From NCBI RefSeq assembly GCF_000515255.1, contig NZ_KI911559.1, forward strand, positions 903,547 through 967,546: a stretch of 64,000 nt of DNA, read 5' to 3'. Source of the stretch: Rhodovibrio salinarum DSM 9154 (GTDB taxonomy: Bacteria; Pseudomonadota; Alphaproteobacteria; Kiloniellales; Rhodovibrionaceae). A program made the translations under genes and the position numbers. Below, piece by piece: positions 41,561 through 51,752 of this stretch; the stretch's first letter is position 1; each line of letters begins with the position of its first letter. The notes below the pieces were generated by a model. The model was not told where the DNA came from, did no database searches, and worked only from the letters and a program-made list of their open reading frames with translations.

Positions 41561-41636
41561 GGGCCCGTAGTTCAGCGGTCAGAACGCACCGCTCATAACG
41601 GTGTTGTCCCAGGTTCGAATCCTGGCGGGCCCACCA
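41561..41636 (+). tRNA. tRNA with anticodon CAU, probably tRNA-Ile2
   Basis: A full 76-base cloverleaf. Acceptor GGGCCCG pairs with CGGGCCC, followed by A and an encoded CCA. The anticodon stem CACCG/CGGTG holds loop CTCATAA, so the anticodon is CAT. The T arm contains GGTTCGAATCC. The GGGCCCG acceptor and loop sequence resemble tRNA-Ile(CAU), which is modified by TilS to read AUA, more than elongator or initiator tRNA-Met. The 5' end faces the defence island. Confidence 0.9.
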
Positions 41637-41758
41637 TGTTATCAAATCCGTACGTTCGGTGTTCTGGGCGGCTAAGGATATAAAGTAGTCGACGGAGCGC
41701 GTCTCAGCCGTCTTTTTCCAGAAGTGCGATTATCGGCCGAAAGACGCGATCGCGCCCG

Positions 41759-41990
41759 CCCCGCCCCTTGATCGCGCCGGCGATTCCGGCCACACGACGG
41801 CGTCATGGGTGTGCAGGGATCTTCGGGAGAGTACGACGTCCTCGTGCTGGGCGGCGGCGCGGCGGGGTTGATGTGTGCGCGCGTCGCCGGGCAGCGCGGC
41901 CGGCGCGTGGCGGTGGTCGAGCACATGCCCGAGGTGGGGAAGAAGATCCTGATCTCCGGCGGCGGGCGCTGCAACTTCACCAATCTGGAG
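41759..41990 (+). repeat. Left copy of a 232-bp direct repeat
   Basis: It is almost identical (about four mismatches, no gaps) to 62959-63190, at an exact offset of 21,200 bp. It includes about 46 bp of upstream sequence and the first 62 codons of a BaiN/HI0933-type flavoprotein gene. The two copies bracket the hut, TRAP and DMSO-reductase genes. Confidence 0.95.
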
Positions 41991-42113
41991 ATCGCCGCCG
42001 TCCACGCCTCCCTCTACAACCATTTCAACCACAACCGCCATCTGACCAGCCGGACGATGTTCAAGGCCAACCGATCAGCTGCTCTGGCTGAATGGCAGCA
42101 ACTGACCGCCTGA
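41805..42113 (+). pseudogene. Truncated flavoprotein gene fused to an IS6-like transposase tail
   Basis: The first 62 codons copy the N-terminus of the BaiN/HI0933-type oxidoreductase at the right of the window, including the FAD motif VLVLGGGAAGLMCARVAG and ISGGGRCNFTN. After about 41990 the frame continues into HASLYNHFNHNRHLTSR and SAALAEWQQLTA, the C-terminus typical of an IS6-family transposase. The chimera of 102 residues has lost the rest of both genes and is not expected to be active. Confidence 0.75.
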
Positions 42114-42183
42114 ATCCCTTCGCAAACCCGCCATACGGAGACCGGTTCGCATCCCCCTGACGGCACCGTTTGAGGGGATCAGG
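41991..42183 (+). mobile_element. Remnant of an IS6-like insertion sequence (3' end)
   Basis: The last 40 codons of a transposase, with stop at 42111-42113, and about 70 bases of downstream sequence including GGAGACCGGTTCGC and CTGACGGCACC, which resemble the ends of IS6-family elements. The catalytic DDE part is absent. It lies at the junction between the repeat and the hut genes. Confidence 0.55.
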
Positions 42184-42189
42184 CCAACA

Positions 42190-42894
42190 TCAGAGTCGAG
42201 TATGGATGCGGTATCCGGGCGCGTAAGTTAGCCGAACGGTTGTGACAGCGTCCGCCTTGTACCAGGTCGTTCGGTCGATCACGAACACGGGGACGCAGGG
42301 GTCTATGTGAAGGAGCGCGGCCTCGGCATCGCTGGCGGCTTGAGCCGAAAACGCGATGTCGCCGTGGGTATAGCTCGCGTGGGTCACCAGCCACTCGTTC
42401 GCGCTGATCCGCGTGAAGTCCGCCTTCGCCGCCATGGGCACGATCGCGAGATTGATCCAGCGGTCCTCGATCGCGAGCGGGCGCCCGTCCGCCGAATGCA
42501 CCGAGAGCACGCGTTGCGTGGGGTCGTCGCGCCGCAGACCCATGGCCTCCCGGATCGCGCTCGGCGGCACGGCGTCCTCGCGTATCTTCAGGGCATAGCT
42601 GTAGGTCTGGCCGCGGGCCTCGACCTCCCGCCGGATGATTGGGATGTCCAGGGTAGCCTTGCCGCCCGGGTGCAGCGCCACGCGCGTGCCCGCCCGGCGA
42701 CGCCGGTCCAGGATTCCCGCCTCCGCGAGCGCGCGCAGCGCCCGGTTGACGGTGCCGCGTGCACAGCCGAACTCGCGCGCCAATTCGTCTTCTCGCGGGA
42801 TCGCGTCCCCGGGCTTCCATCGCCGTTCCCGGATCCGCTCGAGCACTTCCTCGTGCACAGCCTGCCAGCTGTTGAGGCGCCGCTCCCTATTCAC
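42190..42894 (-). CDS. hutC: Histidine utilisation repressor HutC (GntR family)
   Basis: Regulator of 234 residues from GTG 42894. The N-terminal GntR winged helix has PREDELAREFGCARGTVNRALRAL; the C-terminal UTRA domain (about 85-225) binds urocanate, the usual inducer. It lies 13 bases downstream of hutF in the same operon. Membership of the hut cluster makes the HutC assignment secure. Target sites should lie in the hutF-hutI intergenic region. Confidence 0.92.
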   Translation of the reverse strand: MNRERRLNSWQAVHEEVLERIRERRWKPGDAIPREDELAREFGCARGTVNRALRALAEAGILDRRRRAGTRVALHPGGKATLDIPIIRREVEARGQTYSYALKIREDAVPPSAIREAMGLRRDDPTQRVLSVHSADGRPLAIEDRWINLAIVPMAAKADFTRISANEWLVTHASYTHGDIAFSAQAASDAEAALLHIDPCVPVFVIDRTTWYKADAVTTVRLTYAPGYRIHTRL

Positions 42895-42907
42895 GACGTT
42901 TCCCGGC

Positions 42908-44275
42908 TCATAGTTTGTCGCGTAACTGGACGATGGCGCTTGCGTAGGCCCGTTGGATCTCGTCCCGGTGAATGTGCCGACCCTGCCTGACCACGTGCCG
43001 TCCCCCCGTCCAGACGTCGCGCACGGCACGGTCGTCGCCCGCGAAGATATGCATGTCGAGCAGGCCATCCCCCGTGACTCCGGCCATGTCCGGGTGCCCT
43101 GTATCCAGGGCGACGAGATCAGCCCAGGCACCCGGTTGGATCGCGCCGGACTCGCGGCCCGCGGCCTGGGCGCCGCCGGCGCAGACCGCGTCGAATATAT
43201 ACCGACCCGTCGAGCGTTCGGGCGAGGCTAAGACCGCACGGTTCCGGTCTCGCAGCCTCTGAGAGTATTCCAGCGTGCGGAGCTCCTCGGCCAGGGAAAT
43301 CCTGATGTTGGAATCCGACCCGACGGCGATCGCGCCGCCGGCTTCCGACCAGCGTGTTCCATCGAACGTGCCGTCGCCCAGGTTGGATTCCGTGATCGGG
43401 CATAAACCGGCGGTCGCGCCAGTGGCCGCCAGCGCCCGGGTTTCCTCCGGCGTCATCTGGGTGCAATGGATCAGACACCAGCGCGCCGAGACCTCGGCGT
43501 TGTCGAGCAGCCAGGCCACCGGACGTTGGCCGTGAGCGGCCTGGACCTCGTCGACCTCGGCTTGTTGTTCGGCCAAATGCATGTGCACCGGACCGTCTTC
43601 GGCGACCGCCACCGTGCGGGACAAGCCTTCGGGGTCGACCGCGCGCAGACTGTGCGGAGCGACCCCCAGGCGCGCGTCCGTTGGCAGTGCCCCCAGAGCC
43701 GCATGGCTTTCCGCGACCAGCCTTTCGAAGCGGTCCGGATCGTTGCCGAACCGACGCTGCCCGTCGGCCAGCGGCCGCCGGTCACAGCCGCCGAATTGGT
43801 AGTGCACCGGTAACAGGGTCAGGCCAATCCCGCTGGTGGCGGCAGCGGCGGCGATCCGTTCCGCCATCTCGGCTAGGTGGTCGTAGGGCGTGCCGTCGGG
43901 GCCGTGGTGCAGGTAGTGAAACTCGACGTTGGTGGCATAGCCGGCTTCCAGCATTTCCATCTGCACGAACGCGGCGATCGCTTCGACCTGATCGGGATCG
44001 AGTTGCCCCAGGAAGCGATACATCAACCGCCGCCAGGTCCAGAAGGAATCCTTGCCGCCCTCACCACGCGCCTCGCTCAGACCCGCCATGGCGCGCTGGA
44101 AGGCGTGGCTGTGCACGTTCGCGGGCGCGGGCAACAACAAGTCGACCGTGTGGGTGGCCGCGGCAGTGCGGTTGGTCTGGACGGCCGCGATACGACCGTC
44201 GGCGCCGATTTGGACGCACACGCCGCGGGCCCAGCCGCTCGGGAGAAGGGCATGATCCGCCCGAATGATGGTCAT
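42908..44275 (-). CDS. hutF: Formimidoylglutamate deiminase
   Basis: Amidohydrolase of 455 residues that turns N-formimidoyl-glutamate into N-formyl-glutamate and ammonia. ATG 44275 has GAGGAG upstream. The metal site starts with NVHSHAFQRAMAG (about 55-67), then HYQFGG, VHMHLAEQ and GSDSNIRISLAEEL. Together with hutG it gives the five-step route of histidine breakdown. Divergent from hutI. Confidence 0.95.
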   Translation of the reverse strand: MTIIRADHALLPSGWARGVCVQIGADGRIAAVQTNRTAAATHTVDLLLPAPANVHSHAFQRAMAGLSEARGEGGKDSFWTWRRLMYRFLGQLDPDQVEAIAAFVQMEMLEAGYATNVEFHYLHHGPDGTPYDHLAEMAERIAAAAATSGIGLTLLPVHYQFGGCDRRPLADGQRRFGNDPDRFERLVAESHAALGALPTDARLGVAPHSLRAVDPEGLSRTVAVAEDGPVHMHLAEQQAEVDEVQAAHGQRPVAWLLDNAEVSARWCLIHCTQMTPEETRALAATGATAGLCPITESNLGDGTFDGTRWSEAGGAIAVGSDSNIRISLAEELRTLEYSQRLRDRNRAVLASPERSTGRYIFDAVCAGGAQAAGRESGAIQPGAWADLVALDTGHPDMAGVTGDGLLDMHIFAGDDRAVRDVWTGGRHVVRQGRHIHRDEIQRAYASAIVQLRDKL

Positions 44276-44298
44276 GGGCTCCTCGGTTGACAAGCCAA

Positions 44299-44312
44299 TA
44301 TGTGCATACATA
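44299..44312. promoter_or_regulatory. Candidate HutC operator upstream of hutF
   Basis: Inverted repeat TATGTGCATACATA with arms TATGT and ACATA around GCAT, 24 bases before hutF. It overlaps AT-rich sequence (TATTAT on the minus strand) suited to a -10 element. GntR-family regulators bind such short palindromes; assignment to HutC is by position. Confidence 0.5.
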
Positions 44313-44643
44313 ATAGCACGAACGGCTTCCAACGAAGAAGATCATTTGTTTTTTGTTTATTTGGTAAGATGAATTGACGGAGGCGGTAGAGGTGGCGTCA
44401 TTGATCTCGGCCAGTGGTTGCAGGGCGAACGTGAAGTAGAGTTGAGGAGAACTTGCGTAGAGTACGGGATCGTACGCCTGTTAACGGTCGATCGAGCGGG
44501 CCTGAAGGGGGCTGGGCGCACGATTCTAGGGATCCGTAAAGGAGAGGCACATCGGAAGGCCGCTTGTCTAAGGCGCGGGTATTCCAAGGCCGATCATCCG
44601 CCGATCATCCAGGGACGCGACGTAAGCAAGGGACTGACCTGCC
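44313..44643. promoter_or_regulatory. Divergent hutF/hutI control region
   Basis: No gene is seen in the 368 bp between the starts. A second short palindrome, GTACG-GGAT-CGTAC (44462-44475), has the same 5-4-5 spacing as the candidate operator near hutF but a different sequence. An 11-bp exact tandem repeat GCCGATCATCC (44589-44599, 44600-44610) lies 34 bases before the hutI start. Confidence 0.4.
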
Positions 44644-45837
44644 ATGCTTCTTCGAAATGCTCGGATCGCCACCATGCAGCCCGGCATGCGCTACGGGTTG
44701 ATCGACGCCGGTGCGCTCGTCATCCGGGACGGGCGGGTCGCCTGGGTGGGCCAGGACGCGGATCTGCCCGCTGAATGGGCCGACACTGCGGCGGAGGACC
44801 TGGACGGGCGGCTGGTCACGCCCGGCCTGATCGACTGTCACACCCACATCGTTCACGGCGGCGACCGCGCCGGGGAGTTCGAGCGCCGGCTCGAGGGCGC
44901 AAGCTATCAAGACATCGCGCGCGCTGGCGGAGGCATCGCCTCCACCGTGCGGGCGACGCGGAAGGCTGACGAGAGCGACCTGCTGGCGGGCGCGCTTCGC
45001 TTCGCCGACGCGCTGATCGCCGAAGGTACCAGCGTGATCGAGGTGAAATCGGGCTATGGCCTCGACGTGGAGACGGAACTGCGCATGCTGCGCGCCGCCC
45101 GCGCGATCGAGGCCGCGCGACCGGTACGCGTGCGCACCAGCTTCCTCGGCGCGCACGCCGTGCCGCCGGAATACAAGGATAAGCCCGACCAATATATCGA
45201 CGAAGTGTGTCTGCCGGCCCTTGATGCTGCCGCTGCGGAAGGTCTGGTCGACGCGGTCGACGGCTTTTGCGAGGGGATCGCGTTCGACAGCGATCAAATC
45301 GCGCGGGTATTCGACCGCGCTGCTGCTCACGGCCTTCCTGTGAAACTTCACGCCGAGCAGCTGTCGCACACCGGCGGTACCGCGCTTGCCGCGCGCTACG
45401 GCGCGCTTTCGGCCGATCACGTGGAACACGCCACGACCGATGACGCGCGGGCGCTCGCGGATGCGGGTAGCGTCGCCGTACTGATCCCTGGCGCGTTCTA
45501 TACCCTGCACGAGACCCAGATGCCGCCGGTCGCGGCCTTTCGGGAGGTGGGGGTAGCGATGGCGCTTGCTAGCGACTGCAACCCGGGCTCCTCGCCCCTG
45601 GCATCGCTGCTAATGACGCTGAACATGGGCTGCACGCTCTTTCGCCTGACGCCCGCGGAGGCGCTGGCCGGCGTCACGCGAAACGCCGCCCGCGCGCTTG
45701 GGCTGAAAGACACTGGCGTAATCGCCCCCGGCATGCGCGCCGACCTCGCCGTGTGGGACGTCACGCAGCCGGCCGAGTTGGCCTACCGGATCGGGTTCAA
45801 CCCGCTGCACCGCCGCATATTCCAGGGGCAGGCATGA
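44644..45837 (+). CDS. hutI: Imidazolonepropionase
   Basis: Amidohydrolase of 397 residues that opens imidazolonepropionate to formimidoyl-glutamate. Metal-binding sequence [20 protein letters not shown] starts near residue 62, followed by [29 protein letters not shown] and [10 protein letters not shown], all standard for HutI. First gene of hutIHGU; its stop overlaps the hutH start (ATGA). Confidence 0.96.
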   Translation: MLLRNARIATMQPGMRYGLIDAGALVIRDGRVAWVGQDADLPAEWADTAAEDLDGRLVTPGLIDCHTHIVHGGDRAGEFERRLEGASYQDIARAGGGIASTVRATRKADESDLLAGALRFADALIAEGTSVIEVKSGYGLDVETELRMLRAARAIEAARPVRVRTSFLGAHAVPPEYKDKPDQYIDEVCLPALDAAAAEGLVDAVDGFCEGIAFDSDQIARVFDRAAAHGLPVKLHAEQLSHTGGTALAARYGALSADHVEHATTDDARALADAGSVAVLIPGAFYTLHETQMPPVAAFREVGVAMALASDCNPGSSPLASLLMTLNMGCTLFRLTPAEALAGVTRNAARALGLKDTGVIAPGMRADLAVWDVTQPAELAYRIGFNPLHRRIFQGQA

Positions 45838-47375
45838 CCGTCACCCTCACCCCTGGCACGACGCGGATCGATTGCCTGGAGCGCATCTGGCGCGCGGGTG
45901 CCGCGGCGAGGCTCGATCGCGATGTCAAACCGGCGGTGGAAGCCGCGCGCGCGGTGGTGCAGCACGCCGCGACCGGCGAGGAGCCGGTTTACGGGGTGAA
46001 CACCGGTTTCGGCAAGCTGGCGAGCGTGAAGATCGAACCCGGCGAGACGACCACCCTGCAGCGCAACCTGATCTTGTCCCACTGTTGCGGCGTGGGCGCG
46101 CCACTGGAGCCGGCCACGGTTCGGCTGATGATGGCGCTCAAGCTTCTGTCGTTGGGGCGCGGCGCCTCGGGCGTGGCGTGGTCGACGGTCGAGTTGATCG
46201 AGGAGATGCTGACCCACGGTGTCACGCCGGTGATCCCGGACCAGGGTTCCGTCGGCGCCTCTGGCGACCTGGCGCCGCTCGCGCACATGGCCGCCGTGAT
46301 GATCGGCGAGGGCGAGGCCTGGCACGAGGGCAACCGCATGCCAGGCGCCCAGGCGCTGACCAATGCGGGCCTGACGCCGATCACGCTGGGGCCAAAGGAA
46401 GGGCTGGCGCTGATCAACGGCACGCAGTTCTCCACCGCCTGCGCGCTCGTTGGATTGTGGGAGGGGTGGCGCTGCGCCCAGGCCGCGGCGGTTACCGCCG
46501 CGTGTGCCACCGACGCGATCATGGGCTCGACCGCGCCGCTGCAGCCGGCCCTACACGCCCTGCGCGGCCACCCCGGTCAGATCGAGGCGGCGGCGACCCA
46601 GCGCGCTCTGATGGCCGGGAGCGAGATCCGCGAGAGCCATCGCGAGGGCGATGCCCGCGTGCAGGACCCTTACTGCATCCGCTGCCATGCGCAAGTGACG
46701 GGTGCCGTGCTCGACCTGCTGCGCGCGGCGGCGCGCACGCTGGAGACGGAAGCGAACGCGGCGACCGACAACCCTCTGGTCCTGGTCGACGCCGATCACC
46801 CGGGTGGCGGCAGAATCGTCTCCGGCGGCAACTTCCACGCCGAGCCTGTGGGCTTCGCCGCCGACCAGATCGCACTCGCGCTCGCCGAGATCGGCGCCAT
46901 CGCGCAGCGTCGGGTGGCGCTGATGGTGGACCCGAACCTGAGTTGCGACCTGCCGCCGTTTCTGACCCCAGCGCCCGGGCTGAACTCCGGCCTGATGATC
47001 GCCGAGGTTACGACAGCCGCGCTAATGAGCGAGAACAAGCATCTCGCCAATCCCTGCACGACCGATAGCACGCCGACCTCGGCGAACCAGGAGGATCACG
47101 TCAGCATGGCGGCCCACGCCGCCCGGCGGTTGTCGCGGATGACCGCAAACCTCTCGACGATCCTTGGGGTCGAGGCGATCTGCGGTGCCCAGGGCATCGA
47201 GTTCCGGGCGCCCTTGCGGACAAGCGCGCGCTTGCAGGCCGCGGTGGCGCGGTTGCGCGTGGATGTACCCGCGATCGAGATGGACCGCTACATGGCGCCC
47301 GATCTGGAGGCCGCCGCCGCGCTGGTGCGCGATGGTGAGCTGGCGCGAGCGGCGGAGTTGGAGATGGCGTTGTGA
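45834..47375 (+). CDS. hutH: Histidine ammonia-lyase
   Basis: Protein of 513 residues that converts histidine to urocanate and ammonia. The Ala-Ser-Gly triad that forms the MIO cofactor is A142-S143-G144 in [15 protein letters not shown]. Tyr in [15 protein letters not shown] and the [10 protein letters not shown] motif complete the active site. Start by overlap with hutI. Confidence 0.97.
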   Translation: MTVTLTPGTTRIDCLERIWRAGAAARLDRDVKPAVEAARAVVQHAATGEEPVYGVNTGFGKLASVKIEPGETTTLQRNLILSHCCGVGAPLEPATVRLMMALKLLSLGRGASGVAWSTVELIEEMLTHGVTPVIPDQGSVGASGDLAPLAHMAAVMIGEGEAWHEGNRMPGAQALTNAGLTPITLGPKEGLALINGTQFSTACALVGLWEGWRCAQAAAVTAACATDAIMGSTAPLQPALHALRGHPGQIEAAATQRALMAGSEIRESHREGDARVQDPYCIRCHAQVTGAVLDLLRAAARTLETEANAATDNPLVLVDADHPGGGRIVSGGNFHAEPVGFAADQIALALAEIGAIAQRRVALMVDPNLSCDLPPFLTPAPGLNSGLMIAEVTTAALMSENKHLANPCTTDSTPTSANQEDHVSMAAHAARRLSRMTANLSTILGVEAICGAQGIEFRAPLRTSARLQAAVARLRVDVPAIEMDRYMAPDLEAAAALVRDGELARAAELEMAL

Positions 47376-47421
47376 GCGGCGGCACGGCCCCGCGCATGGT
47401 CGGGCGCGCGCGGAGCGCCGC

Positions 47422-48258
47422 GTGACCCCGGTCGAGGTGACACGCGGCGCGGGCCCGGTGGTGCTCGGCATGCCGCACACCGGCACGTACGTGCCAGGTG
47501 ATATCTGGGACCGGCTGAACGACCGCGGCCGCGCGCTCACGGACACTGACTGGCACATCCACCAGCTATACGACGGACTGCTGGACGACGTCACCGTGGT
47601 GCGCGCCACTTTCCACCGTTACGTCGTCGACGCCAATCGCGATCCCCAGGGCCACAGTCTCTATCCCGGGCGCAACACGACCGGCTTGGTGCCGATGACG
47701 GACTTCGACGGTCGCGCGATCTGGCGCACGCCGCCGGACGACGCCGAGATCGCGGCGCGGCGCGATGCCTGGCACGCCCCCTACCACGCCGCGCTCGAGG
47801 CTGAACTCGCGCGCTTGCGGGACACCCATGGGGTCGCAGTGCTTTACGACTGCCATTCGATCCGCTCGGAGATCCCCTACCTGTTCGAGGGCACGTTGGC
47901 GGACTTCAACATCGGCACCAACGACGGCGCGACCTGCGCCCGGGAGATCGCCGCGACGGCCGAGGACGTTTGCACCGCGGCAACGGACTACACGACCACC
48001 GTCAACGGCCGCTTCAAGGGCGGCTGGACGACCCGGCATTACGGCCGCCCCACGGCGGGCTTGCACGCCATCCAGATGGAACTGGCACAGGCCACCTACA
48101 TGCGCGAGTGCCCGCCCTGGACCTACCTGCCGGCGCGGGCCGAGGCCGTTCGCGCGCCGCTTGGCTGCCTGCTGGGCCGGCTCGACGCCCTGGCACGCGC
48201 GGGGCAGGGATTATCTTCGCCGGCCTTGGGCCGGCACGACCGAGGACAGCCGTCATGA
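47422..48258 (+). CDS. hutG: N-formylglutamate deformylase
   Basis: Metal hydrolase of 278 residues, N-formylglutamate amidohydrolase family, which gives glutamate and formate in the last step. I chose GTG 47422, with CGGAG upstream, since the family starts just before [13 protein letters not shown]. Signatures [36 protein letters not shown] and [12 protein letters not shown] are clear. It overlaps the hutU start (ATGA). Confidence 0.93.
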   Translation: MTPVEVTRGAGPVVLGMPHTGTYVPGDIWDRLNDRGRALTDTDWHIHQLYDGLLDDVTVVRATFHRYVVDANRDPQGHSLYPGRNTTGLVPMTDFDGRAIWRTPPDDAEIAARRDAWHAPYHAALEAELARLRDTHGVAVLYDCHSIRSEIPYLFEGTLADFNIGTNDGATCAREIAATAEDVCTAATDYTTTVNGRFKGGWTTRHYGRPTAGLHAIQMELAQATYMRECPPWTYLPARAEAVRAPLGCLLGRLDALARAGQGLSSPALGRHDRGQPS

Positions 48259-49922
48259 CCAATCCGCGTCATAATATGCGCGACATCTACCCCGACACCG
48301 GGCGCGAGATCAGCGCGAAAAGCTGGCTTACCGAGGCCCCGATCCGGATGCTGATGAACAACCTGCACCCGGACGTGGCCGAGAATCCGCACGAGCTGGT
48401 CGTCTACGGCGGCATCGGGCGGGCGGCGCGCACCTGGGACGACTTCGACCGCATCGTCGCCGCGCTCCGGCGGCTGGAAAGCGACCAGACGCTGTTAGTC
48501 CAGTCCGGCAAGCCGGTCGGCGTCTTCCGCACGCACACGGACGCGCCGCGCGTGCTGATCGCCAATTCCAACCTCGTGCCACGCTGGGCGACTTGGGATC
48601 ATTTCAGCGAACTCGATCGCAAGGGGCTGATGATGTACGGCCAGATGACGGCCGGATCCTGGATATACATCGGCAGCCAGGGAATCGTTCAGGGCACCTA
48701 CGAAACCTTCGTCGAAGCTGGGCGCCAGCATTACGGCGGCAAGCTCGCCGGACGCTGGATCCTGACCGCCGGCCTTGGCGGCATGGGCGGCGCGCAGCCG
48801 CTGGCGGCCGTGTTCGCCGGTGCTTGCTGCATGGCGGTCGAATGTGACCAGAGCCGCGCGGAGTTCCGCAAGCGCACGGGCTATGTCGATGAAATCGCGT
48901 ACGACCTCAACACGGCGCTGGAGATGATCTGCCAATGGACGGCGGAGGGTCATGCGAAGTCCGTCGCGCTGATCGGCAACGCCGCCGACGTCTATCCTGA
49001 ACTCGTCGCGCGCGGCGTGCATCCCGATATTGTTACCGACCAGACCAGTGCGCACGATCCCGTCCACGGCTATCTGCCCCAGGGTTGGAGCGTCGCCGAG
49101 TGGCGCGCGCGGCAGGAAACCGACCCCAAGGCGGTCGAGGCGGCGGCGCGGGCCAGCATGAAGACGCACGTGGCCGCGATGGTGGATTTCTGGAATGCGG
49201 GCGTGCCCACGCTGGACTACGGCAACAACATCCGTCAGGTCGCCCTGGACGAAGGGCTGGAGAACGCGTTCGCGTTCCCCGGCTTCGTGCCGGCGTATAT
49301 CCGGCCGCTGTTCTGCCGTGGCGTGGGCCCGTTCCGCTGGTGCGCGCTGTCGGGCGATCCGGAGGATATTTATCGCACCGACGCCAAGGTAAAGGAGCTG
49401 ATCGACGATCCCCACCTGCACACCTGGCTCGACATGGCGCGCGCGCGGATCAGCTTTCAGGGGCTGCCGGCGCGCATCTGCTGGGTGGGCCTTGGCTTAC
49501 GGCACAAGCTTGGCCTGGCGTTCAACGAGATGGTGCGCAACGGGGAGCTGTCCGCGCCCGTGGTGATCGGGCGCGACCACTTGGATTCGGGCTCCGTCGC
49601 CTCCCCGAACCGGGAGACGGAAGGTATGCGCGATGGCTCCGACGCGGTCAGCGACTGGCCATTGTTGAACGCGCTGCTCAATTGCGCCAGCGGCGCGACA
49701 TGGGTCAGCTTGCACCACGGCGGCGGTGTCGGCATGGGGTACTCGCAGCATTCGGGCATGGTGATCTGCTGCGACGGCACGTCGGAGGCCGATCGCCGGA
49801 TCGCCAACGTGCTCTGGAACGATCCGGCGACCGGGGTCATGCGCCACGCCGATGCGGGCTACGACGCCGCGCTCGCCTGTGCGCGGGAGCACGGCCTGGA
49901 CCTCCCCGGAATCCTGACGTGA
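48255..49922 (+). CDS. hutU: Urocanate hydratase
   Basis: Protein of 555 residues, full length for urocanase, which uses tightly bound NAD+ to form imidazolonepropionate. The NAD site includes [13 protein letters not shown]; the C-terminal urocanase segment has [17 protein letters not shown]. Start by overlap with hutG, so hutI-H-G-U is one tightly coupled operon. Confidence 0.97.
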   Translation: MTNPRHNMRDIYPDTGREISAKSWLTEAPIRMLMNNLHPDVAENPHELVVYGGIGRAARTWDDFDRIVAALRRLESDQTLLVQSGKPVGVFRTHTDAPRVLIANSNLVPRWATWDHFSELDRKGLMMYGQMTAGSWIYIGSQGIVQGTYETFVEAGRQHYGGKLAGRWILTAGLGGMGGAQPLAAVFAGACCMAVECDQSRAEFRKRTGYVDEIAYDLNTALEMICQWTAEGHAKSVALIGNAADVYPELVARGVHPDIVTDQTSAHDPVHGYLPQGWSVAEWRARQETDPKAVEAAARASMKTHVAAMVDFWNAGVPTLDYGNNIRQVALDEGLENAFAFPGFVPAYIRPLFCRGVGPFRWCALSGDPEDIYRTDAKVKELIDDPHLHTWLDMARARISFQGLPARICWVGLGLRHKLGLAFNEMVRNGELSAPVVIGRDHLDSGSVASPNRETEGMRDGSDAVSDWPLLNALLNCASGATWVSLHHGGGVGMGYSQHSGMVICCDGTSEADRRIANVLWNDPATGVMRHADAGYDAALACAREHGLDLPGILT

Positions 49923-50071
49923 GGGACGGCGCATCGCACCGCGACGGGCCGCCGCGCTGCGCTTCAACACGACGGACGGTCCCTGGACCGACCGAATCAT
50001 CGAACTCGGCCCTAGAACCGGCGGACAAACAAAGAACATATTCCTCGCCAAGAAACAGTGGAGTGCTCACG

Positions 50072-51157
50072 ATGAAGAGACGTGACTTTATCAAGACCGG
50101 CGCCGTCGGTGCGGCGGCCACTACGTTCGCAGCGCCCGCCATCGCCCAGGACAAGCGACAATGGACGATGGTCACGGCCTGGCCGAAGAACCTTCCCGGA
50201 CCGGGCGTGGCCGCGCAGACCCTGGCTGACCGGATCACCACGCTGTCGGGCGGTCGTCTCGAGGTGAAGCTGTACGCCGCCGGCGAGATCGTACCGGGGC
50301 CCGGCGTGTTTGATGCCGTCTCCGAGGGTACAGCCGACCTGTATCACGCGGTGCCCGCATACTGGGGTTCGAAGTCGAAGGGCATCCTGCTATTCGGCTC
50401 CCAACCCTTCGGCTTGCGCGCCGACGAGCAGGTCGGCTGGATGATCCACGGCGGCGGCCAGGAACTGTACGACGAAATGTACGGCCGGTTCGGCGTCAAA
50501 CCGTTCCTGTGCGGAAACTCGGGCCCGCAGTGGTTCGGTTGGTTCCGCGAGGAGATCAAGTCGGCCGACGATCTCAAGGGCATGAAGTACCGCTCGACCG
50601 GTCTGGCCTCGGAGATGTGCAGCGAACTGGGCATGGCGGTGCAGGCGATGTCCGGGTCGAAGATGTTCCAGGCGTTGCAATCGGGCGCGCTGGACGCGGG
50701 CGAGTTTATCGGGCCATGGACGGATGCCGCGCTCGGCTTCCATCAGATCGCCAAGAACTATTACTGGCCGGGGGTAGGCGAGCCGTCGTCGGCGGAGGAG
50801 TGCGGCGTCAACCTTGCGGCCTACGAGGAGCTCCCCGAGGATCTGAAGCAGGTGGTCAAGACGGCCTGCGACGCCCTCTACAACGACGTCTGGACCGAGT
50901 ACGAGACCAAGCACGCCCGGGCGCTCACCAAGCTCGTCGAGGAGGAGGGCGTCATGCCGCGCAAGCTTCCCGACGACGTCGTGAACGAACTGGGCAAGGC
51001 AGCCGAGACGGTGATCGGCACGCTGCGCGAGGACGACGACGAACTGGTCCGCCGGATCGCGGAGAGCTTCGTCGCCTATCGTGACTCGATCGGTCGCTAC
51101 ATGGTCTACGCCGACAACGGGCAGATGAACGCCCGCGCCCGCGTGCTGGGCTACTGA
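50072..51157 (+). CDS. TRAP transporter substrate-binding protein (DctP family)
   Basis: Periplasmic solute-binding protein of 361 residues. The signal peptide MKRRDFIKTGAVGAAATTFA carries a twin-arginine-like RR, then an AIA-Q cleavage site. The sequence follows the TakP-like branch (TAWPKNLPGPG, NSGPQWFGWFREEI, YWPGVGEPS), which binds 2-oxo and related monocarboxylates. It lies 149 bp after hutU, so a histidine, urocanate or related acid is the likely substrate, but this is inferred from context. Confidence 0.88.
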   Translation: MKRRDFIKTGAVGAAATTFAAPAIAQDKRQWTMVTAWPKNLPGPGVAAQTLADRITTLSGGRLEVKLYAAGEIVPGPGVFDAVSEGTADLYHAVPAYWGSKSKGILLFGSQPFGLRADEQVGWMIHGGGQELYDEMYGRFGVKPFLCGNSGPQWFGWFREEIKSADDLKGMKYRSTGLASEMCSELGMAVQAMSGSKMFQALQSGALDAGEFIGPWTDAALGFHQIAKNYYWPGVGEPSSAEECGVNLAAYEELPEDLKQVVKTACDALYNDVWTEYETKHARALTKLVEEEGVMPRKLPDDVVNELGKAAETVIGTLREDDDELVRRIAESFVAYRDSIGRYMVYADNGQMNARARVLGY

Positions 51158-51245
51158 CGGTTGCTCGGCCCGGCGCATCGCGCCGGGCCGATGCCGTTAC
51201 AGCGCCGGCCGCGCGCGGCGGACGTCTATCGTAGGGGGAGGGGCC

Positions 51246-51752
51246 TTGGAGTGCATCGCTGACTGGCTGGATACCGTCAACCGCCACACCGGCCGTGTGA
51301 TCCGGTGGCTCGCTTTGGTCATGGTGCTGGTTCAGTTCGGTATCGTGCTGCTGCGCTACGTTTACGGAGTCAGCTGGATCGCCCTTAATGAGAGCGTGCT
51401 CTACATGCACGCGACTTTGTTGATGTTGGGCGCCGGGTACACCTTGATGGTTGATGGCCACGTGCGCGTGGACATCCTGCAGGCAAAAGCGGGCGCCCGC
51501 GGCAAGGCGCGGATCGATCTGTTCGGACACATCGTGTTTCTGATCCCGACGATGCTTGCCTTGCTTTACTGGTCCTGGCCGTCGGTAACCAAGGCGTGGG
51601 CGATCCTGGAGGGGCCGATCTCGGTCGGTGGCATCCCGGGCGTGTTCCTGCTGAAGTCGCTGATTCCGGCGTTCTGCGTGCTGCTGATCGTCCAATCCCT
51701 CGCCTGTCTGTTGCGTAATATCCTGACGCTCAGGTCCGGGGGCACACGCTGA
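51246..51752 (+). CDS. TRAP transporter small permease (DctQ family)
   Basis: Membrane protein of 168 residues with four hydrophobic segments, the normal DctQ plan. Start TTG 51246 follows GGGGGAGGGG at good spacing; no ATG suits. It pairs with the large permease, whose ATG overlaps its stop by one base (TGATG). Confidence 0.88.
   Translation: MECIADWLDTVNRHTGRVIRWLALVMVLVQFGIVLLRYVYGVSWIALNESVLYMHATLLMLGAGYTLMVDGHVRVDILQAKAGARGKARIDLFGHIVFLIPTMLALLYWSWPSVTKAWAILEGPISVGGIPGVFLLKSLIPAFCVLLIVQSLACLLRNILTLRSGGTR

Noticed and set aside
41208..41645. Open frame of 145 residues on the minus strand
   Set aside because: It runs antisense through the tRNA and begins with the WARQDSNLG-type sequence that typically results from translating tRNA genes backwards.
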